Source: Gemmobacter denitrificans (lineage in GTDB: Bacteria; Pseudomonadota; Alphaproteobacteria; Rhodobacterales; Rhodobacteraceae). Taken from it: a DNA stretch of 64,000 nt. The position numbers were made by a program, and so were the translations under genes. Below, piece after piece: positions 47,539-56,490 of this stretch (its first letter is position 1; every line of letters starts with the position of its first letter). The stretch lies in assembly GCF_036964905.1 (NCBI RefSeq), contig NZ_JBALHR010000014.1:27032-91031 (forward strand), in the 5' to 3' direction. The notes beneath the pieces were generated by a model. It searched no databases and was not told the origin of the DNA. It saw nothing but the letters and a program-made list of their open reading frames with translations.

Positions 47539-48321
47539 TCATGTCGGTTTCTTCAGCCAGGCCTGGAGAAAGGCCCGGCTGTCCCGAATCCGGTCCAGCA
47601 TGACAAGGATCGGCAGGTTCGGATCGAAGGTCAGCCGCGCGCTGCGCACCTGCAGGACCCGGTACAGGACCAGTGCCACCGCCCCGGAAAACAGCACGGA
47701 AAACACCACGTCGCTGAAGAAATGGCGGCCAAGCCCGATCCGCAGGACCGATACGATCCCCACATAGGCCCCGGCGGTCAGCAGCGCGGCGATCCGGGTT
47801 TCGGACGTTTTCAGGCGTGGCCAGAGAAGAACCACCGCCACGATGGCAAGGCTTGCCGCCAGAGACACCTCGCCCGAGGAAAACGAACAGTTCCGGCTGC
47901 ATTGGTCGGTCACCTGCCAGGCCGGGGTGAATTGGGCCGTGCCGCCGAATTCGGTGATATGGGCCGGTCGCGCCCGCCCGACATGGGTCTTGAGCAGCAG
48001 ATTGACGACCGCGCCGCTGGCAAGCACCACCGTCAGGGCGGCAAAGGCCCAGGCGCGCAGGGCGGCGGGGCGCAGCAAACCGGTCAGCCCGCCATAGAAA
48101 CACCACAGGACCAGGGCCACGGCCACCAGTTCGCCCGTATGGCGCAGCAGCGGGTTGATCATCGCAGGCAGGCCTTCGGCCCAGCCAAACCCGCCGCGCC
48201 CGTTGGCAAAATGGGCCGAAACCGCGAGATCAAGCCCCGGAAAGGCCGCGAACAGCGCCTGACACAGGATGACCGTCAGCAGAAAGGCGAAGACCAGACG
48301 ATCATAAAGCCGGTCAGTCAT
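47539..48321 (-). CDS. PAP2-superfamily lipid phosphatase with a variant motif 2
   Basis: A 260-residue membrane protein with about six hydrophobic segments. Motif 1 is KTHVGRARPAHI and motif 3 is LRIGLGRHFFSDV, but motif 2 reads NCSFSSGEVS, with SSGE in place of the usual PSGH, preceded by a Cys pair. Similar SGE forms occur in the lipid A phosphatases of rhizobia as I recall. The start at 48321 overlaps the glycosyltransferase gene by 8 bp, so it is co-translated with it. A lipid A 1- or 4'-phosphatase role is the best guess, from motif and context. Confidence 0.82.
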   Translation of the reverse strand: MTDRLYDRLVFAFLLTVILCQALFAAFPGLDLAVSAHFANGRGGFGWAEGLPAMINPLLRHTGELVAVALVLWCFYGGLTGLLRPAALRAWAFAALTVVLASGAVVNLLLKTHVGRARPAHITEFGGTAQFTPAWQVTDQCSRNCSFSSGEVSLAASLAIVAVVLLWPRLKTSETRIAALLTAGAYVGIVSVLRIGLGRHFFSDVVFSVLFSGAVALVLYRVLQVRSARLTFDPNLPILVMLDRIRDSRAFLQAWLKKPT

Positions 48322-49807
48322 GGGCGGTCTCCTTCGGGGCAAGGCATTCCGGCCTGTCAAGCCGCAGCATCACGAAGCTGCGTCCGCCATAGGCCCCGGG
48401 CGGGGCTTCGAAGCGGCTGATTTCCACCGCATCGGGGCAGGGGGGGGACATCCCTTCGGACCAGAGCAGCAGGGCGGGCAGCGGGTCTGTGGCAGGGGCA
48501 AAGGGGGCCGTTGCCTCCCAATGATGGGCCGGGCGGCCTTGCGGGGGCAGGGCGCGGAAGGCCAGATGGCTTTCGGCGCCGAACCATGACAGATCGGCCA
48601 GAAGGCTCCGGTCCCGGGCGATCAGACTGCCCGCGCCGACATCCTGCGCGGTGTCGATGGCCCAATGCGCCACCGGGCCATGGCCAAGATAGCGCGCCAG
48701 CAAGGGTTGACCCCCGGGGCCGGGCAGGTCGGTGCCGAACACCTTGACCAGGGGCAGGGCAAGCGACAGGGCCAGGCCGATCCCATGGGACAGCTGCGCC
48801 AGACGGCGATGCCGGGCCAGCCAGAACGCCGCCAGAACCGATGCGGGCACCAGATAGAGAATGGCCCAATTGGCAAGAACCGGCCCCTTCACGCCCTGCG
48901 CCAGCACCACCAGCAGCGGGGCCAGCATCAGCGCGGTCAGGGCGGCGGCCCATGCGGTCCTGCGCCAGTCGCGCGCTGCCAGCAGAACGGCCATGAACAG
49001 CACCGGCCCGATCACGCCCGCCTGTTGCAGCAGGAAGGACAGGGGCCGCAGCAGTGACAGGCCGGTTTCGCGCGTGATGTCCTGAACATGGTGCAGGGTG
49101 ATGAAATCATGCCGTGCCAGCCACAGAAGATGCGGCAGGATCATCGCCAGCATGACAGTTGCGGCCAGCGCCGCGTCACCGGCGCGCGGCCGCAGGCGCG
49201 GCGAAATCGCCCCGGCCATCACGCTGCCCGCCAGCCAGAACAGCATGGCATGTTTGGCCAGAAGCCCCAGCCCCAGGGCAAAGCCGAACAGCAGGGCCCA
49301 GCCGGTTGCCCCTTGCCCGGCCTGCCGCGCCGTGGCCAGACGCTCTTGCGCCAGCAAGGCCAGGGCGGCGGCAAACAGCAGCGGTGTATCGGTGGTCATC
49401 AGCGCCGAGCCAAGTGCCACGGCGGGTGTGGTCAGATAGGACAGTGCCGCCAGCGCCGCCACCGGTGCAGGGGCGATCCGCGCCGCAAAGAGCAGGATCA
49501 GCACCGCCGTCGCCCCGTGAAACAGCGCCGCAGGCAGGCGCATCGCCCAGACCGATTGCCCCAGAAGCCAGGTGCCAAAGCCCGAAATCCAGCCGATCAA
49601 GGGCGGTTTGGAATAGGCCCCGAAGGAAAAGCTTTGCCCCCAGAACCAGTATTGCGCCTCGTCGGTGGACAGGTCTGTCTGGTCGAACAGTGCAAGGATG
49701 ACGCGATAAAGCGTCAGCGCGCCAATGGCGGCCAAGGCCGTCCACCATGCCGCATCCTGTTCTGCCTCAGCCGCGGAGCGGGCCGGGATTGCGATGCCGT
49801 TCTGCAT
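48314..49807 (-). CDS. GT39/ArnT-like membrane glycosyltransferase
   Basis: A 497-residue integral membrane protein with 10-12 hydrophobic segments. The catalytic-loop acidic pair is DLSTDEAQYWFWG near residue 47, followed by SKPPLIGW, both characteristic of ArnT/PMT-type enzymes that transfer a sugar from a polyprenyl phosphate. The C-terminal domain is soluble and outside. ArnT, FlmK and the rhizobial Rgt enzymes of this type decorate lipid A or core sugars. Its start overlaps the LpxB-N-like gene by 41 bp, which is long, so a slightly later start is possible. Confidence 0.87.
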   Translation of the reverse strand: MQNGIAIPARSAAEAEQDAAWWTALAAIGALTLYRVILALFDQTDLSTDEAQYWFWGQSFSFGAYSKPPLIGWISGFGTWLLGQSVWAMRLPAALFHGATAVLILLFAARIAPAPVAALAALSYLTTPAVALGSALMTTDTPLLFAAALALLAQERLATARQAGQGATGWALLFGFALGLGLLAKHAMLFWLAGSVMAGAISPRLRPRAGDAALAATVMLAMILPHLLWLARHDFITLHHVQDITRETGLSLLRPLSFLLQQAGVIGPVLFMAVLLAARDWRRTAWAAALTALMLAPLLVVLAQGVKGPVLANWAILYLVPASVLAAFWLARHRRLAQLSHGIGLALSLALPLVKVFGTDLPGPGGQPLLARYLGHGPVAHWAIDTAQDVGAGSLIARDRSLLADLSWFGAESHLAFRALPPQGRPAHHWEATAPFAPATDPLPALLLWSEGMSPPCPDAVEISRFEAPPGAYGGRSFVMLRLDRPECLAPKETAHD

Positions 49808-50090
49808 GGATCAGCCAGAGATTGCGGGTGTAGATCACAAGGCCCATCGACTGGCCAAGGATGAACACCGGGTCATGCCGCCAAAGCGCATAGGTGAACA
49901 GCACCACGCCCCCGGCCAGCGAAAAGTACCAGAAGGCAATCGGAATGACCGAGCGCCGTTCCCGTTCGGAGGCCAGCCACTGCACCAGAAAGCGGGCCGT
50001 GAACAGGAGCTGACCGGTCAGGCCGATCATCACCCAGGAAAACTCGGTCCAGCTGCCGACATTCAGGGCCGACCAGAGGGCGTCGCGCAT
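49767..50090 (-). CDS. Small membrane protein with LpxB N-terminal-like domain
   Basis: A 107-residue protein with three hydrophobic segments. WVMIGLTGQLLFTARFLVQW near residue 20, ERRSVIPIAFWYFSLAGG and FILGQSMGLVIYTRNLWLI mark the LAB_N domain, found alone or fused to LpxB. In polyprenyl-phosphate sugar pathways small membrane partners of this kind accompany a GT2 enzyme (compare RgtF/RgtE). The start at 50090 touches the stop of the GT2 gene, so both are translated together. Confidence 0.85.
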   Translation of the reverse strand: MRDALWSALNVGSWTEFSWVMIGLTGQLLFTARFLVQWLASERERRSVIPIAFWYFSLAGGVVLFTYALWRHDPVFILGQSMGLVIYTRNLWLIHAERHRNPGPLRG

Positions 50091-50929
50091 CAGCTGACCT
50101 TTCGATAGGGTTCGGGGTTCGGGGCATCGCCGGCCTGTGCCAGTGTCACGACCGGGGCCGCCGTCAGAAGCTGCGGCCGGGCCGTCTTGCGCCGGTGGAT
50201 CAACCAGGCCACGCCGGCCAGATCGATGATCCCGGCCAGCGCGCGATCCAGATTGCCGTAATTCGAGGCCCCGAACTGCCGTGGGGCATGGGTTACATCC
50301 ACCAGCTCCACCTGCCATCCGTCGCGGGCAAACAGCGCCGGAAGGTAGCGGTGCATGTGGTTGAAATAGGGAAGTGCCAGAAAGGCATCGCGGCGAAAGG
50401 CCTTCAGCCCGCAGCCCGTGTCGCGCGTGCCATCGCGCAGCACCGCCGCGCGCAGCGTATTGGCAAAGCGCGAGGCCAGCCGTTTGGACAGGGTATCTTT
50501 GCGCCCCACCCGCTGCCCTGCCACCAGCCCGCGGTTTTCCGGGGCCTCGGCGCCCAGCAGCGGTGCGATGAGCTTTGGCAGGTTTTCGGGCGGGTTCTGC
50601 CCGTCGCCATCCAGCGTGACCACGATCGGGGCACGGGCCGCCAGAACCCCGCTGTGCAGCGCCGCCGATTGCCCGGCGGATCTGTCATGGCCAAGGACAC
50701 GGATGCGCGGGTCCGATGCGGCCAGCGCCAGACAGGCCGCCCGGGTGCCATCTGTCGATCCGTCATCGACCAGAAGCATTTCAAAGCTGAGCGTGCCAAG
50801 CGCCTGACGCACACCTTCTGTCAGCGGGCCAATGGCCTGCTCTTCATTGCGCAAGGGAATGACAACCGCCAGAAGCGGGCAAGGCGCAGAATTGTCGCGC
50901 GGATTGCACCCTGATGTCACCCCTGCCAT
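50090..50929 (-). CDS. GT2-family polyprenyl-phosphate glycosyltransferase
   Basis: A 279-residue cytosolic GT2 enzyme. Seen: LLAVVIPLRNEEQAIGPL near residue 20, LLVDDGSTDGT near residue 53, the DxD-type metal site TLDGDGQNPPENL near residue 107, and GCGLKAFRRDAFLAL near residue 175. The pattern is that of DPM1/ArnC/RgtE enzymes that load a sugar on a polyprenyl phosphate. No C-terminal membrane segments are present, fitting a separate small membrane partner. It heads the leftward operon GT2, LAB_N, GT39, PAP2. The sugar cannot be read from sequence. Confidence 0.88.
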   Translation of the reverse strand: MAGVTSGCNPRDNSAPCPLLAVVIPLRNEEQAIGPLTEGVRQALGTLSFEMLLVDDGSTDGTRAACLALAASDPRIRVLGHDRSAGQSAALHSGVLAARAPIVVTLDGDGQNPPENLPKLIAPLLGAEAPENRGLVAGQRVGRKDTLSKRLASRFANTLRAAVLRDGTRDTGCGLKAFRRDAFLALPYFNHMHRYLPALFARDGWQVELVDVTHAPRQFGASNYGNLDRALAGIIDLAGVAWLIHRRKTARPQLLTAAPVVTLAQAGDAPNPEPYRKVS

Positions 50930-51049
50930 CCCATGGAAATTGACCCGTCGTAAGGCTACCCTGTGCAGGTGTCGCTGCGATGGCAGGCAGTTGAAGGTCT
51001 TGTAACGATCCCGCCCGGCACATGGCCCAAGGGGCGGCAGAGCGCGCCG

Positions 51050-52045
51050 TCAAAGTTGTGAAAGGCCCGCGATTTCAACGAGAACCATGTCATGATCTGA
51101 CAGCGGCTTGTCCTGCCTGTCGGTGGACGGCACGATCCATGACCGGCGGATATCCAGCCCGCGTGCCAGAAACCAGTCCAGTTTCATGGCGCGGTCGGGC
51201 CAGCGGGTGATGAGGCTGGGGCGGGTGGTCATCTGGTCTTCCGGGCCGCCATGCACGGCAAAGCCGCGCGCGCGGGCCAGATCGAACAGGGTTTCGGCCC
51301 GCCAATCGCCGCCGATGTGATTGCCGGTGTTCAGATCGCCGCCGATCAACAGGGGCAGGCCGGGAAAATCCGCCTCCAGCGCGTCAAGCAGGCAGGCCAT
51401 TTGCGTGTGGCGCGCGGCGGCGGTGGCATTGCTTTCCAGATGGGTGGACACCATCACCACCGGCCCGGCCACCGTTTGCACCACCGCGCCAATGGCCATG
51501 CGTTCGCCCAGACGCGGCTGATCCCCTCCCTGCAGGAACCAGAACCGCTGGCCCGGCAACCGCAGCAGGAAGGGCTGTGCCAGCGTTGTGGCCGCCATCA
51601 GCCCATTGCCATGCCAGCCCAGAGCATTGTGATCGGCGGTGCAGAATTCCCGTTCGGTTTCAGAGCCAAGGCCCAGTTCCACGAATTCCACGCCATAGGC
51701 ATAGGCCATGCCAAGATGCGCGGCCAGATCTGCGGTGGTATGGGCTTGCGCGCTGCGCGCCATGCCGTTGTCCATCTCGGATACAAGCACCACCTGCGCG
51801 CCCGTTCCGGCCAGCATTGCCGCGGAATCTGCCGGAAACAGGCAGCGTTCCAGGTTCCAGGCCGCAACGGTGAAGGGGAAGGCCAGCGCCGTTTCCGGTG
51901 CGGTGCCGCCGGTTTCAAGGCTGGTCATGCAGGGCAGGCTGGCCAGATGTGCATCATGCGCCGCCACGCTGCGGGGCAGATGGCGGATGGCGTCACGTTC
52001 ACCGTGCGACAGCGGCTGCAACTGGCGGACGGCGCTGCGGATCAT
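51050..52045 (-). CDS. Endonuclease/exonuclease/phosphatase-fold hydrolase in the ugp operon
   Basis: A 331-residue EEP-fold protein. Metal and catalytic residues are visible as VAAWNLERCLFP near residue 75 (Asn, Glu), VVMVSTHLESNA near residue 200 (His), LLIGGDLNTGNH near residue 240 (Asp, Asn) and PLSDHDMVLVE near the C-terminus (Asp-His). The fold serves nucleases and phosphodiesterases. Its start overlaps the ugpC stop by 4 bp, so it is the last gene of the transporter operon. That place is often taken by the glycerophosphodiesterase ugpQ, so a phosphodiester substrate imported by the transporter is a reasonable inference. No signal peptide. Confidence 0.85.
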   Translation of the reverse strand: MIRSAVRQLQPLSHGERDAIRHLPRSVAAHDAHLASLPCMTSLETGGTAPETALAFPFTVAAWNLERCLFPADSAAMLAGTGAQVVLVSEMDNGMARSAQAHTTADLAAHLGMAYAYGVEFVELGLGSETEREFCTADHNALGWHGNGLMAATTLAQPFLLRLPGQRFWFLQGGDQPRLGERMAIGAVVQTVAGPVVMVSTHLESNATAAARHTQMACLLDALEADFPGLPLLIGGDLNTGNHIGGDWRAETLFDLARARGFAVHGGPEDQMTTRPSLITRWPDRAMKLDWFLARGLDIRRSWIVPSTDRQDKPLSDHDMVLVEIAGLSQL

Positions 52046-53145
52046 GCGGGCACCCCTGCGGGCCGGGGGGCGCCGGGGACCGGGGCAGGGGCCACGCGCT
52101 TGCCCGTATCGGTGGCAAAGACATGCACGCGGTCGGGTGCGATGGTCAGCCGCAATTCTTCGGCCAAGGGCGCGGAAGGGTCCATCGACACCACAAGCGG
52201 CTGGCCATCGACATGGCCATGCACCAGCCGCTGCGCGCCCAGTTCCTCGACGAAATCGGTGCGGAAGGGCAGGCCATCCGCCGCGGGGATCAGGTCTTCG
52301 GCCCGCAGCCCGAGCGTGACGGGGCCAGAGAGTTTGGGGCCGGAGCCGGGCTGATCCTGCCGCGCAACCCGATGCGGGCCGATCTGCAACCATCCCGCCG
52401 CCGCCTCGCCATCCAGCAGGTTCATCGCGGGCGCCCCGATGAACGAGGCCACAAAGGTGGAGGCGGGCTCGTGATAGATCTCCAGCGGAGTGCCGACCTG
52501 CTCGATCCGGCCTGCATTCAGCACCACCAGCCGGTCGGCCAGCGTCATCGCCTCCAGCTGATCATGGGTGACATAAAGCGAGGTGGTGCCCAGACGCCGC
52601 TGCAGGCGCCGAATTTCGCCGCGCATCGAGACGCGCAGCTTGGCATCCAGATTGGAGAGCGGTTCATCGAACAGAAAGGCCGCAGGCTGGCGCACCACGG
52701 CCCGCCCCATCGCGACCCGCTGCCGCTGTCCGCCCGACAGGGCGCGGGGGCGTCGGTCGAGATAGGGCCCCAGTTCCAGCATCCGCGCCGCCTCGGCCAC
52801 GCGGGCCTCGATCTCGGGCTTGGGGGTTTTGCGGTTCCTGAGGCCATAGGCCATGTTTTCGCGCACGGTCATATGCGGGTAGAGCGCGTAATTCTGGAAC
52901 ACCATGGCGATATCGCGATCCGCCGGATCTACACGGTTGACCACGCGGTCGGCGATGCGCACCTCGCCGCCGCTGATCTCTTCCAGCCCGGCAACCATGC
53001 GAAGAAGGGTGGACTTGCCACAGCCCGAAGGGCCAACCAGCACGATGAATTCGCCATCGGCGATGGTCAGGTTGATGTCGCTGACCGAGGCGGCAGCAGC
53101 ACCGGGATAGGTTTTCGACACATTGGTCAGCGTGATGGAAGCCAT
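52042..53145 (-). CDS. ugpC: Ugp-type ABC transporter ATPase
   Basis: A 367-residue MalK/UgpC-type ATPase. Walker A is GPSGCGKSTLLRMVAG near residue 40, the Q-loop Gln is in MVFQNYALYPHMT, the signature is LSGGQRQRVAMGRA near residue 135 and Walker B is FLFDEPLSNLDAKLR near residue 158, with the His of YVTHDQLEAM. The C-terminal TOBE-like regulatory domain follows from residue 240. It powers uptake through UgpA and UgpE. It begins 1 bp after the ugpE stop region and overlaps the hydrolase gene. Confidence 0.93.
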   Translation of the reverse strand: MASITLTNVSKTYPGAAAASVSDINLTIADGEFIVLVGPSGCGKSTLLRMVAGLEEISGGEVRIADRVVNRVDPADRDIAMVFQNYALYPHMTVRENMAYGLRNRKTPKPEIEARVAEAARMLELGPYLDRRPRALSGGQRQRVAMGRAVVRQPAAFLFDEPLSNLDAKLRVSMRGEIRRLQRRLGTTSLYVTHDQLEAMTLADRLVVLNAGRIEQVGTPLEIYHEPASTFVASFIGAPAMNLLDGEAAAGWLQIGPHRVARQDQPGSGPKLSGPVTLGLRAEDLIPAADGLPFRTDFVEELGAQRLVHGHVDGQPLVVSMDPSAPLAEELRLTIAPDRVHVFATDTGKRVAPAPVPGAPRPAGVPA

Positions 53146-53146
53146 G

Positions 53147-53989
53147 TCACTTGTCGCTTTCAGTCAGGCCCTTGATGAACCAGCGCTGGAACACCACCAC
53201 CACGATCACGGGCGGCAGCAGCGCCAGCACCGCAAGGGCGAAGGCCTGGTTGTAATCGGGGATCTGGCTGCCCACCCAGACCTGCAAGATCTGCTTGATC
53301 CCCCGCATCAGGGTGAAGAACCGCTCTTCGGTCGTCATCAGCATGGGCCAGAGATACTGGTTCCAGCCATAGACGAACATGATGATGAAGATCGCGGCCA
53401 TCATGGTTTTCGACAGCGGCAGCAGGATGTCGAAGAAGAATTTCACCGGGCCTGCGCCGTCGATCCGCGCGGCCTCCAGCAGTTCATCGGGGACGGATTT
53501 GAAGAATTGCCGGAAGTAGAAAGTGCCCGTGGCCGAGGCCAGCAGCGGCACGATCAGCCCGGTATAGGTGTTCAGCAGGTGCAGGTCTGACATGACCTGA
53601 TACGAGGGCATGATCCGCACCTCGAGGGGCAGCAGCAGGGTGGTGAAGATCACCCAGAACATCGCCGTGGCAAAGCGGAAGCGGAAATAGACCAGCGCAT
53701 AGGCCGCCAGCATCGAAAGCGCGATCTTGCCAATGGCAAAGCCCAGGCCAAGGATCAGCGAATTCATCGCCATGGTGGCGCCGGTCACCTGTCCGGTAAA
53801 GCCGCCACGCTTGGTCAGCACGGTTTCATAAGTGTCCAGCGCATGGCCGCCGGGCGCCAGCGACAGGCCGTTCACATGGATATCGGCGGCGCTGTGGCTT
53901 GAGGTCATGATGGCCACGGCCACGGGCGCCAGCATGAACAGGCAGCCACAAAGCAGGATCAGGTGATCAAGGGGGCGGATGCGGTGCAT
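53147..53989 (-). CDS. ugpE: Ugp-type ABC transporter permease
   Basis: A 280-residue permease with six hydrophobic segments. The EAA loop contacting the ATPase is DELLEAARIDGAGPVKFFFDILLPL near residue 195, seen as EAARIDGAGPVKFF. It pairs with UgpA. The gene lies 6 bp after ugpA and 1 bp before ugpC. The class (MalG/UgpE) transports sugars or glycerol-3-phosphate-like compounds; identity as UgpE rests on the binding protein. Confidence 0.9.
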   Translation of the reverse strand: MHRIRPLDHLILLCGCLFMLAPVAVAIMTSSHSAADIHVNGLSLAPGGHALDTYETVLTKRGGFTGQVTGATMAMNSLILGLGFAIGKIALSMLAAYALVYFRFRFATAMFWVIFTTLLLPLEVRIMPSYQVMSDLHLLNTYTGLIVPLLASATGTFYFRQFFKSVPDELLEAARIDGAGPVKFFFDILLPLSKTMMAAIFIIMFVYGWNQYLWPMLMTTEERFFTLMRGIKQILQVWVGSQIPDYNQAFALAVLALLPPVIVVVVFQRWFIKGLTESDK

Positions 53990-53995
53990 GGGGGA

Positions 53996-54964
53996 TCAGC
54001 CGTAATGGACGCGGCGTTCAAGCCAGCGGAATTGCGCCAGGGTCAGGACCAGAACGACCAGCATCAGGATCACCGATTGCGCCGAAGAGCCGCCGATGTC
54101 ATTGCCGCGAAAGCCGTCATTATAGACCTTGTAGACCAGCGTGATCGGGTTGTTGGCGGGCTTGTCCTTCACCATCACGTCGATCACCGCGAATGTGTCG
54201 AACAGCGCATAGGTGATGTTGATGATGAGCAGGAAAAAGGCCGTGGGGGCCAGCAGCGGCAAGGTCACGGTGCGAAACCGGCGCCAGCCGTTGCGGCAAT
54301 CGATGATCGCGGCCTCGCGCACGGAAACCGGTACGGCCTGCAGCCCTGACAGGAAGAAGATGAAATTATAGGGTACCTGTTTCCAGACCGCGACAAGGAT
54401 CATGGCAAAGGCGGTGTCGCCATAATTGATGCCCACCTTCATATCCCAGCCCAGCATCGCGGCCAGTGTGACGAAGGGGCCGATATGCTGATCAAACAGC
54501 ATCATCCCGATCAGCCCGGCCACCGGCGGCGCAATGGCATAGACCGAAATCAGCGCGGTGCGATAGGCACCGCGCCCACGGATCACCGCATCGGCCTTGA
54601 CCGCCAGCAGCAACCCGAGCGCCAGCGAGACGGCGGTGACCACGGCAGTGAAAAAGGCCGTGAAACGCGCGATATGGTGATATTCCGACGACCCAAGCGC
54701 ATCGGTGTAATTGTCGAGGCCCACAAAGGTGGAGCCAAAGCCGAAGGGGTCTTCCAGATAGAAGGACGAGCTGATCGCCTGCACCGAGGGCCAGTAGAAG
54801 AACACGCAGATCACCAGAAGCTGCGGCAGCAAGAACAGCCATGGCAGCAACGGCCTGTCGAACTGGACACGCTTGGCCGGTTCGGGAGCGGTGGTGATTG
54901 CGGCGCGCAGCCGGGCAAGGGGCCGGGGGCTGGCGGCAAGCGGGGCGGGAAGATCGGTCATCAT
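53996..54964 (-). CDS. ugpA: Ugp-type ABC transporter permease
   Basis: A 322-residue permease with six hydrophobic segments starting near residue 40 (LLPWLFLLPQLLVICVFFYWP) and an EAA loop VREAAIIDCRNGWRRF near residue 210. A Pro/Ala/Arg-rich cytosolic N-terminus of about 35 residues precedes them. ATG ATG at 54961-54964 gives two adjacent starts; I use the outer. It follows ugpB after a 68-bp gap that contains a strong hairpin. Confidence 0.9.
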   Translation of the reverse strand: MMTDLPAPLAASPRPLARLRAAITTAPEPAKRVQFDRPLLPWLFLLPQLLVICVFFYWPSVQAISSSFYLEDPFGFGSTFVGLDNYTDALGSSEYHHIARFTAFFTAVVTAVSLALGLLLAVKADAVIRGRGAYRTALISVYAIAPPVAGLIGMMLFDQHIGPFVTLAAMLGWDMKVGINYGDTAFAMILVAVWKQVPYNFIFFLSGLQAVPVSVREAAIIDCRNGWRRFRTVTLPLLAPTAFFLLIINITYALFDTFAVIDVMVKDKPANNPITLVYKVYNDGFRGNDIGGSSAQSVILMLVVLVLTLAQFRWLERRVHYG

Positions 54965-54988
54965 GGCCTTGGGAACAAAAAGCAAAGA

Positions 54989-55017
54989 CCGCCGGGCCCG
55001 GGAGCGGGGCCCGGCGG
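54989..55017 (-). terminator. Intra-operon hairpin after ugpB
   Basis: A perfect 11-bp stem (CCGCCGGGCCC / GGGCCCGGCGG) with a 7-base loop. Read leftward it is followed by a T-rich stretch (TCTTTGCTTTTT). It lies between ugpB and ugpA and probably reduces read-through into the permease genes. Confidence 0.7.
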
Positions 55018-55032
55018 TTCATGGTCAGGCGA

Positions 55033-56331
55033 TCAGCCCGCCGTCTTGGCGAATTTGGCCAGCAGTTCGTTGCCCTCGGCCTCGATGGCCTTGAAGGCGT
55101 CTTCCACCGTGGTTTCACCCGAGAAGATCTTGTTGAATTCGCGTTCCTCGATCACGCGGATCTGCGGGTAGAAGCCAAGGCGATAGCCCTTGGACCATTC
55201 GCCCTGCGGCAGCGACAGTTGCAGGATGCCCACTTCGGCCTGCGGGTGCTTTTCATACCAGCCATCGGCCTTGGATTTCTCATAGGCGGCGGTGGTGATG
55301 GCCACATAGCCAGTGGCCTGATGATAGAAGGCCTGCACGTCGGTCGAGGTCAGGAAGTTGTAGAAATCGGCGGTGCACTTGTTTTCCGCATCGGTCTTGC
55401 CCGCAAAGGCAAAGAGCGCCGCGCCCCCGATGAACGACGATTTGTTGCCGTCCGCCACGGTTTCGTCATAGGGCAGGAAGGTGGCCGAGAAGGGCATGGT
55501 CGCGGTTTTCGACAGGCCGCCGAACGACCCCGACGAACCGATCCACAGGGCAACCTTGCCTTCTTCGAAGGGCTTCTGGTTGTCGGCCCAGCCTGCGCCG
55601 TAGAAGCCGAACAGTCCGGCATCATGCCAGGCCTTCACGCGGTTCCAGAAGGCCAGCATTTCGGGCGCGGTGGCATTGAGGGTGGTGCCTTCAAAGCTGT
55701 CATAGCCATTGGTGTTCGAGGCCATCTGCACATTGTTGCGCGAGAAGAAGTTCTCGAAGAACATCCAGGTCAGCTGCGAGGCGGTCAGCGGGATATAGCC
55801 CGCTTCCTTCAGCTTGGGCGCGGCGGCCTCGAACTCGGCCCAGGTTTTCGGCACTGCGACGCCCGCCTTCGCAAAGGCCTCGTCATTGATATACATGATC
55901 GGCGCCGACGAGTTGAACGGCATGCCGACGAACTTGCCATCGGCATCGGCATAGAAGTGACGGATGCCGGGGATGAAGGCTTCGCGGTCGAAGCTATGGC
56001 CATTCTGCAGCAGCAGATCCTCGGCCGCGATGATGGCGCCGGGGGCGTTCATGATCGTGGCGGCACCGGCGTCGAAGACCTGCAGGATGTTGGGCTGTTC
56101 GCCCGAGCGGAAGGCCGCGATGCCCGAGGCCAGCGCCTCTTCATAGGTGCCCTTGGACACCGGGGTCAGGCCGCAGGCGGTTTGGGCCGCGTTGAACTTC
56201 TGGGCGACCTGGTTGATCACCTCTTCATTCGCGCCACCCATGCCGTGCCACCAGGTGATCTGCACCGGTTCGGCAAAGGCCGAAGTTGCGCTGAGGGCAA
56301 GAACGCCAAGGGCGGAAAATGTCTTTTTCAT
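55033..56331 (-). CDS. ugpB: Ugp-type ABC transporter substrate-binding protein
   Basis: A 432-residue periplasmic binding protein. Signal peptide MKKTFSALGVLALSATSAFA, then VQITWWHGMGGANEEVINQ. Many stretches parallel E. coli UgpB: YEEALASGIAAFRSGEQPNI, FVGMPFNSSAPIMYINDEAF, the SGSFGGL and IGGAALFAFAG segments, GYVAITTAAYE and GYRLGFYPQIRVI. UgpB binds sn-glycerol-3-phosphate and glycerophosphocholine. It is the first gene of the leftward operon; GGGAG lies before the ATG. The 159-bp region upstream holds its promoter and a small GTCGC/GCGAC stem at 56401-56414, with no phosphate box recognised. Confidence 0.9.
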   Translation of the reverse strand: MKKTFSALGVLALSATSAFAEPVQITWWHGMGGANEEVINQVAQKFNAAQTACGLTPVSKGTYEEALASGIAAFRSGEQPNILQVFDAGAATIMNAPGAIIAAEDLLLQNGHSFDREAFIPGIRHFYADADGKFVGMPFNSSAPIMYINDEAFAKAGVAVPKTWAEFEAAAPKLKEAGYIPLTASQLTWMFFENFFSRNNVQMASNTNGYDSFEGTTLNATAPEMLAFWNRVKAWHDAGLFGFYGAGWADNQKPFEEGKVALWIGSSGSFGGLSKTATMPFSATFLPYDETVADGNKSSFIGGAALFAFAGKTDAENKCTADFYNFLTSTDVQAFYHQATGYVAITTAAYEKSKADGWYEKHPQAEVGILQLSLPQGEWSKGYRLGFYPQIRVIEEREFNKIFSGETTVEDAFKAIEAEGNELLAKFAKTAG

Positions 56332-56490
56332 CGTGGTCTCCCATCGGAATTGATGGGCGGACCCTAGGTTGGTCGGATGACGGGTCGTTAAAGTTTATAT
56401 GTCGCTGCCGCGACAATCGCAGCGAGAGGGCTTTGCCGATCGATGGCCTTTGGATGCGGCCTTGCGGTGGCTTGCTGCGTCCCGCCCGAA

